Assembly: GCA_044221555.1 (NCBI GenBank)
Contig: JBGAOY010000007.1
Span: 124,001 to 188,000, forward strand
DNA: 64,000 nt
Source of the DNA: JAEUJM01 sp044221555
GTDB taxonomy: Bacteria; Actinomycetota; Acidimicrobiia; Acidimicrobiales; DATDAH01
Reading direction: 5' to 3'
Both the position numbers and the translations under genes were made by a program. The notes beneath the pieces were generated by a model. That model was not told the origin of the DNA and did not search any database. It saw only the letters and a list, made by a program, of their open reading frames with translations. Each line of letters opens with the position of its first letter. Positions within the stretch are counted from its first letter, which is position 1. Positions 60,249 through 64,000 of the stretch are shown piece after piece.

Positions 60249-60965
60249 TCAGGCGCCGGCGAGGCGACGGGCGTAGTCGTCCGCCAGGGCGCCCAGGGCG
60301 GCGCCGCAGTCGCCGGTGAAGGCGGGGCCGTGCATGAGGCCGAGCGTCTCGGCCCCGAGGTCGGCCAGCCGACGGATGGTCGGCGCGGTGGCCGGCGTGA
60401 GGCACGTGGCGCCGAAGAGATCCTCGGCGGCGATCGCGGGGCCCACGATGTCGCCATCGGTGGTGGCCGGCGTCGCTCCGGTCGCCGTGAACAGGTCGCC
60501 GCACAGCAACGTCTGGGTGACCTCCTCGTAGAGCAGGTGGGCATCCCAGCCGTGGGGGACGTGGGGGGTCTCCAACATGCGGACGCGCTTGCCCCCGAGG
60601 TCGAGCACCTCGCCGTCACCCATCGAGTGCGGCGGCCGGTCGCACAGGTCGAACAGCGACACGATGTTGGCGAGGTGCGAGCCGACCACCTGGGCATGGG
60701 GCGCAGCCGCGAGGAACTCGTTCATCGCACCCGACTCGTCGGACTCCAGGTGCCCGAACGCGATCCAGCGCAGCCGCTCGAGGGGCACCACCGACGCCAC
60801 CGACGCCGAGACGTCCGGGAACAGCGCCCGCTGGCCGGTGTGGAACAGCAGCGGCTCGTCGGCGTCGAGCAGGTACTGGTTGAACACCAGCCCCGCCTGC
60901 TCCAGCCACGTCGAGAGGCGGTAGACGCCCTCGCCCACCTCGTCGACATTCGTCTCGTAGCCCAC
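60249..60965 (-). CDS. MBL-fold diiron protein of the flavodiiron (ODP) type
   Basis: A 238-residue protein. GTG 60965 (VGYETNVDEVG) is preferred. The beta-lactamase fold carries the flavodiiron ligand set HLESDESG (HxExD, residues 72-76), VVGSH, HVPHGWDAHLLYEEV, LLCGDLFTATG (D) and GLMHGPAFTG (H). No flavodoxin domain follows, so it is a stand-alone diiron sensor or oxidoreductase unit, typical of ODP. Divergent from the amidohydrolase gene. Confidence 0.8.
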   Translation of the reverse strand: MGYETNVDEVGEGVYRLSTWLEQAGLVFNQYLLDADEPLLFHTGQRALFPDVSASVASVVPLERLRWIAFGHLESDESGAMNEFLAAAPHAQVVGSHLANIVSLFDLCDRPPHSMGDGEVLDLGGKRVRMLETPHVPHGWDAHLLYEEVTQTLLCGDLFTATGATPATTDGDIVGPAIAAEDLFGATCLTPATAPTIRRLADLGAETLGLMHGPAFTGDCGAALGALADDYARRLAGA

Positions 60966-61099
60966 CAGAACGACACCCCCGTGGTGAGTTGACCTCGCTG
61001 GGCCCCGCCCAGGTCGACGATCGTACTGGTCCGGTGCCAACGGCGGGCGAGGTCCGCGCCCACCTCGGTTAACATCGTTCACCCAGGGGTCCAAGGGGG

Positions 61100-62446
61100 A
61101 TGATGAACGAGGCCGACCGCACCGATCGGGTCCTGCTCAGCGGCGGGTCCGTCATCGACGGCACCGGCGCGGCGCCCACCCCCGCCACCGACGTCCTCGT
61201 CGAGCCGGACCGCATCGTCGCCGTCGGGCCGGACGCCCGCACGCAGGCGGCGGCCCTCGGCGCCACCACGCTCGACGCGCGGGGATGCACGGTGATGCCC
61301 GGCCTGATCGACGCCCACTGCCACATCACCTTCGGCGAGCCGGCCAGCAACGACGAGTTGTTCTTCCACCGCCCCGCGGCCACGTCGATGCTCCTCGCCG
61401 CCTTCAACGTCGCGAAGTTGCTGCGCGCCGGGGTGACGGGGTTCCTCGACGCGGACTGCATCTTCGACCTCGGGCCCGCCCTCCGCGACGGCATCGAGGC
61501 AGGCCTGACCGAGGGGCCCCGCATGACCGCGGGCCTCAACGCGTTGCTCACCACGGCCGGCGGGACCGCCGGTCGGCTGATACCCGATGCGGGCCGGGTC
61601 GGCTACGCCCACGTGATGACCGACCGGGCCGAGATCGTGCGCACGACTCGACAGCAGGTGAAGCAGGGGGCCGACTGGATCAAGATCCACGTCACCGGCT
61701 CGCTGCCCGGCAAGCGGGGGGAGCTGACGGTGTGGACGCTCGACGAGCTGCGCGCGGTCACCGAGACCGCGCACGCGCTCGACACACCCACCATCGCCCA
61801 CTGCCGCAACGCCGACTCCACCCGCCTGGCGGCCGAGGCGGGCGTCGACCTGATCCTGCACGCCAGCTACCTCGACGAGGCCGCCGTCGCCGCCGTCGTG
61901 GAGGCCGGGGCGGCGATCGCGCCCACCTTCACGTTCCTCGCCAACCTGGCCGAGCACGGCGACAAGGTGGGCGCCATGACGAGCCAGGTCGACCTGTTCC
62001 TCGGGGAGATCCAGGCCACCGCAGCCCTGCTGCGGACCGCCTACGACGCCGGGGTGCCGCTCCTCTGCGGCTCCGAGAGCGGGTTCTCCCTCACCCCCTA
62101 CGGGCACTGGCACGCTCGCGAGATGGAGGTGTTCGTCGACGCCCTCGGCCTCACCCCACTCGAGGCCATCTCCTGCGCGACGCGCAACGGCGCGATCGCC
62201 CTGCGCCGGCCCCTCGACTCGATCGGGGTGATCACCCCGGGCGCCGCCGCCGACGTGCTCGTCGTCGACGGCGACCCGGCCACCGACGTCCGGGTGCTGG
62301 GCGACCGGCGCCGCCTGCGCCACGTGCTCAGCCGCGGGCGGTCAGTCGACCTCGACCGCCCGTGGCCGACCCGAGAGCCGCTGCCCATGGAGAAGGTGGG
62401 CCTGTGGTCGGCCGAATTGCTCACCTGGGAGCGGGCGCACCGGTGA
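61100..62446 (+). CDS. Amidohydrolase (imidazolonepropionase-like)
   Basis: A 448-residue TIM-barrel metal-dependent hydrolase. ATG 61100 follows AAGGGGG; a TAACAT-type -10 lies at 61070-61075. Metal ligands: DAHCHITFG (HxH), WIKIHVTG (Lys), TIAHCRN (His), LILHASY (His). The usual GTDSG catalytic Asp is Glu in LLCGSESGFSL. C-terminal: PGAAADVLVVDGDPATDV. Its stop overlaps the P450 start (GTGA), so the two act together, probably hydrolysing a cyclic amide, lactone or urea-type intermediate. Confidence 0.85.
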   Translation: MMNEADRTDRVLLSGGSVIDGTGAAPTPATDVLVEPDRIVAVGPDARTQAAALGATTLDARGCTVMPGLIDAHCHITFGEPASNDELFFHRPAATSMLLAAFNVAKLLRAGVTGFLDADCIFDLGPALRDGIEAGLTEGPRMTAGLNALLTTAGGTAGRLIPDAGRVGYAHVMTDRAEIVRTTRQQVKQGADWIKIHVTGSLPGKRGELTVWTLDELRAVTETAHALDTPTIAHCRNADSTRLAAEAGVDLILHASYLDEAAVAAVVEAGAAIAPTFTFLANLAEHGDKVGAMTSQVDLFLGEIQATAALLRTAYDAGVPLLCGSESGFSLTPYGHWHAREMEVFVDALGLTPLEAISCATRNGAIALRRPLDSIGVITPGAAADVLVVDGDPATDVRVLGDRRRLRHVLSRGRSVDLDRPWPTREPLPMEKVGLWSAELLTWERAHR

Positions 62447-63660
62447 CCGGCGCCTCGGCCACTCCGCGGGTCGTCACCGTCGACGCCTACCTGGCGGCAC
62501 GCGACACCTACCGCCAGAAGCAGCTGCGGCAGGCCCTCTACGACGCCGGCGACGTGGTGATGGCCGACGTGCTCGTGAACCTCCACGGCGAGGAGCACCG
62601 GGCCCGGCGCCGCCTCGAGAACCGCCTCTTCCGCCGCAGCACCCACGCCCGCTACGAGCGCGAGCTCTTCCCACCGATCGTGGGGGAGACCCTCGCCCCC
62701 TACCTCGCCGAGGGCCGCGCCGAGCTCGTCAGCCTCAGCCACGAGATGATGATGAACCTGGCGGCGTTCACGGCGGGCGTCGACCGCCCCCAGCGCACGC
62801 CCGGGGAGACCCGCCGCCTCTACTCCTACCTGATGCTGTTCATCGAGGGCGCGACCCTCGCCCACTACACCGGGGACCGTGCCGCGAAGCGCGCCGAGGT
62901 GGCCGCCGCCCTCGCCGCGTTCGACGCCGAGTTCCTCCAGCCGTCCATCGAGCGGCGACAGGCCGAGCTCGCGCGTCTCGCGGCCGGTGCGATCGCCGAG
63001 GAGGCCCTGCCGCAGGACGTGCTCACGCTCCTGCTCCGCAACCTCGACGACCTCCGCCTGCCCCCGGACGTGGTGCTGCGGGAGACCTGCTTCTACCTGC
63101 TCGCCGGCGCCCACACCTCGGCCACCGCGTACGTGCGCACGCTCCACAACGTGTTCGACCTGGCGGTCAGCGATCCCGACAGTGCTGCGCGCGCCGCCAC
63201 CGACCTGGGCTTCCTGCAGCGCTGTGTGCACGAGACCGTGCGGCTCCAGCCGTCGAGCCCGGTGGCCATGCGCTGGGCCCTCGACGACATCGAGTTGCCC
63301 GGCGGCGAGCGGGTGGGCCCGGGTGACAAGGTGATCATCGACCTCATGGCCGCGAACCGCGACCCGACGGTCTTCGGGCCCGACGCCGACCGGTTCGACC
63401 CGAACCGGGAGTTGCCCTCCGGCGTGGCCCGCTGGGGCCTGAGCTTCGGCCTCGGCATGCACGCCTGCATCGGCCAGGATCTGGCCGCCGGTGTCGAGGC
63501 CGCGGCCGGCGGGCCCGACGACGACCACCTCTACGGTCTGGTGCCGGTGGCGGTCCAGGCCACGCTCAGCGCCGGGGCCCACCCCGACCCCGAGGAGCCC
63601 GCGCGGCTCGACCCCGAGTCCGAGCGGGGCTACTGGTCGGCCTACCCGGTGCGCTTCTGA
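62443..63660 (+). CDS. Cytochrome P450
   Basis: A 405-residue bacterial CYP that starts at a GTG overlapping the amidohydrolase stop. C-helix HGEEHRARRRLENRLF, I-helix LAGAHTSATAYV, ExxR ETVRL, haem-binding FGLGMHACIG (Cys ligand). In the I-helix the usual acidic residue before the conserved Thr is His, which may affect O2 activation. Redox partners are not encoded nearby. Substrate unknown; the amidohydrolase partner suggests sequential modification of one compound. Confidence 0.9.
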   Translation: MTGASATPRVVTVDAYLAARDTYRQKQLRQALYDAGDVVMADVLVNLHGEEHRARRRLENRLFRRSTHARYERELFPPIVGETLAPYLAEGRAELVSLSHEMMMNLAAFTAGVDRPQRTPGETRRLYSYLMLFIEGATLAHYTGDRAAKRAEVAAALAAFDAEFLQPSIERRQAELARLAAGAIAEEALPQDVLTLLLRNLDDLRLPPDVVLRETCFYLLAGAHTSATAYVRTLHNVFDLAVSDPDSAARAATDLGFLQRCVHETVRLQPSSPVAMRWALDDIELPGGERVGPGDKVIIDLMAANRDPTVFGPDADRFDPNRELPSGVARWGLSFGLGMHACIGQDLAAGVEAAAGGPDDDHLYGLVPVAVQATLSAGAHPDPEEPARLDPESERGYWSAYPVRF

Positions 63661-63679
63661 TCGGTGCGCCGACCCCTCG

Positions 63680-64000
63680 TCAGGGCTGGAAGGCGGCGTA
63701 GTACCCCTCGAGCAGGTGGGGCTGGGGCTCACCGGGGTCGGGCATGAAGTCGACGGCCACGTAGTCGCCGGCAGGGAGGTCCAGGTAGAGGTACCCCTCG
63801 AACCCGGGCGAGAGGGCCCCCATGCCACCGAGCGCGTCGAGGGCCACGGCGGGCGACTCGTTGGCGGCGAGGTCCTGCATCAAGGCGTCGACCTCCCCCG
63901 GCGGCACCGGCTCGTCGAGGCGCAGGATGGACAGCTCATGCAGGCCTTCGCCGTCGACCCCGGTGTCCGCGTTGACCACGCGGTACCAGCCGGTCGAGAG
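63680..64000 (-). CDS. Partial gene at window end, probable secreted protein
   Basis: At least 106 residues; the frame stays open to the window edge (STGWYRVVNADTGVDG continues upstream), so the start lies beyond 64000. The C-terminal part (HELSILRLDE, GEVDALMQDLAA, GFEGYLYLDLPAGDYVAVDFMPDPGEPQPHLLEG) resembles the small secreted beta-barrel proteins in actinobacteria that end in a 'PDP..GxPH' motif. Function unknown. Convergent with the P450 gene. Confidence 0.6.
   Translation of the reverse strand, partial: LSTGWYRVVNADTGVDGEGLHELSILRLDEPVPPGEVDALMQDLAANESPAVALDALGGMGALSPGFEGYLYLDLPAGDYVAVDFMPDPGEPQPHLLEGYYAAFQP

Overview
This 64 kb window is high-GC, densely coding DNA with many GTG starts and stop/start overlaps (ATGA, GTGA). 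It is almost certainly from an actinobacterium. The mix of a DUF222-HNH endonuclease, the actinobacterial ctaE-qcrCAB respiratory order, F420-type oxidoreductases, many acyl-CoA dehydrogenases and a DUF6325 protein points to Acidimicrobiia (Iamia/Ilumatobacter-like). The phylum is supported by gene content; the class is inference. Many genes have an actinobacterial -10 hexamer 6-7 bases before the start codon, which implies leaderless mRNAs.

Layout. 0-3 kb: two toxin-antitoxin-type pairs flank a DUF222-HNH gene. 3-10.4 kb: exported and membrane proteins, including a three-gene minus-strand operon (a DUF2341 surface protein, a membrane protein with a 50-residue repeat, and a small exported protein), a serine hydrolase, and a small operon with a 36-codon TTG-start gene. 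10.4-26.3 kb: two very large secreted RCC1 proteins with the same plan (two blocks of exactly seven RCC1 units, DUF11 domains, four carboxypeptidase-regulatory-like domains). Between them lie a frameshifted gene, prfC, two tandem LuxR-type regulators and a PQQ-propeller lipoprotein. A 49-bp two-block non-coding element precedes the first RCC1 gene and recurs just after the LuxR pair.

26.3-37.8 kb: aerobic respiration. The minus-strand ctaE-qcrC-qcrA-qcrB operon and plus-strand ctaG and ctaC-ctaD-ctaF encode a cytochrome bcc-aa3 chain. Between them are a Uma2 nuclease, a cyclase-methyltransferase fusion and two lipoproteins, one of which resembles the SecD periplasmic head. 37.8-46.7 kb: DUF6325 and partner, a pterin dehydratase-glyoxalase fusion, a DUF3089 lipoprotein, a tRNA-like gene whose acceptor stem does not pair, an SDR, a CmcJ-like protein, an F420-type oxidoreductase, a LuxR regulator and membrane proteins. 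46.5-64 kb: catabolic and detoxification genes (GMC oxidoreductase, a paired acyl-CoA dehydrogenase, a GT1 glycosyltransferase with its TetR regulator, a hemerythrin-SRPBCC fusion, rifampin phosphotransferase behind a RAE-like palindrome, an HsaA-like monooxygenase, a PEP-mutase-family enzyme, a diiron MBL protein, amidohydrolase plus P450), then a gene cut by the window end.

Most notable: the paired RCC1 double-propeller proteins with their shared upstream element and neighbouring LuxR pair; the cyclase-methyltransferase fusion; and rph with its RAE-like site. No CRISPR array, prophage, intact insertion sequence or rRNA was seen.
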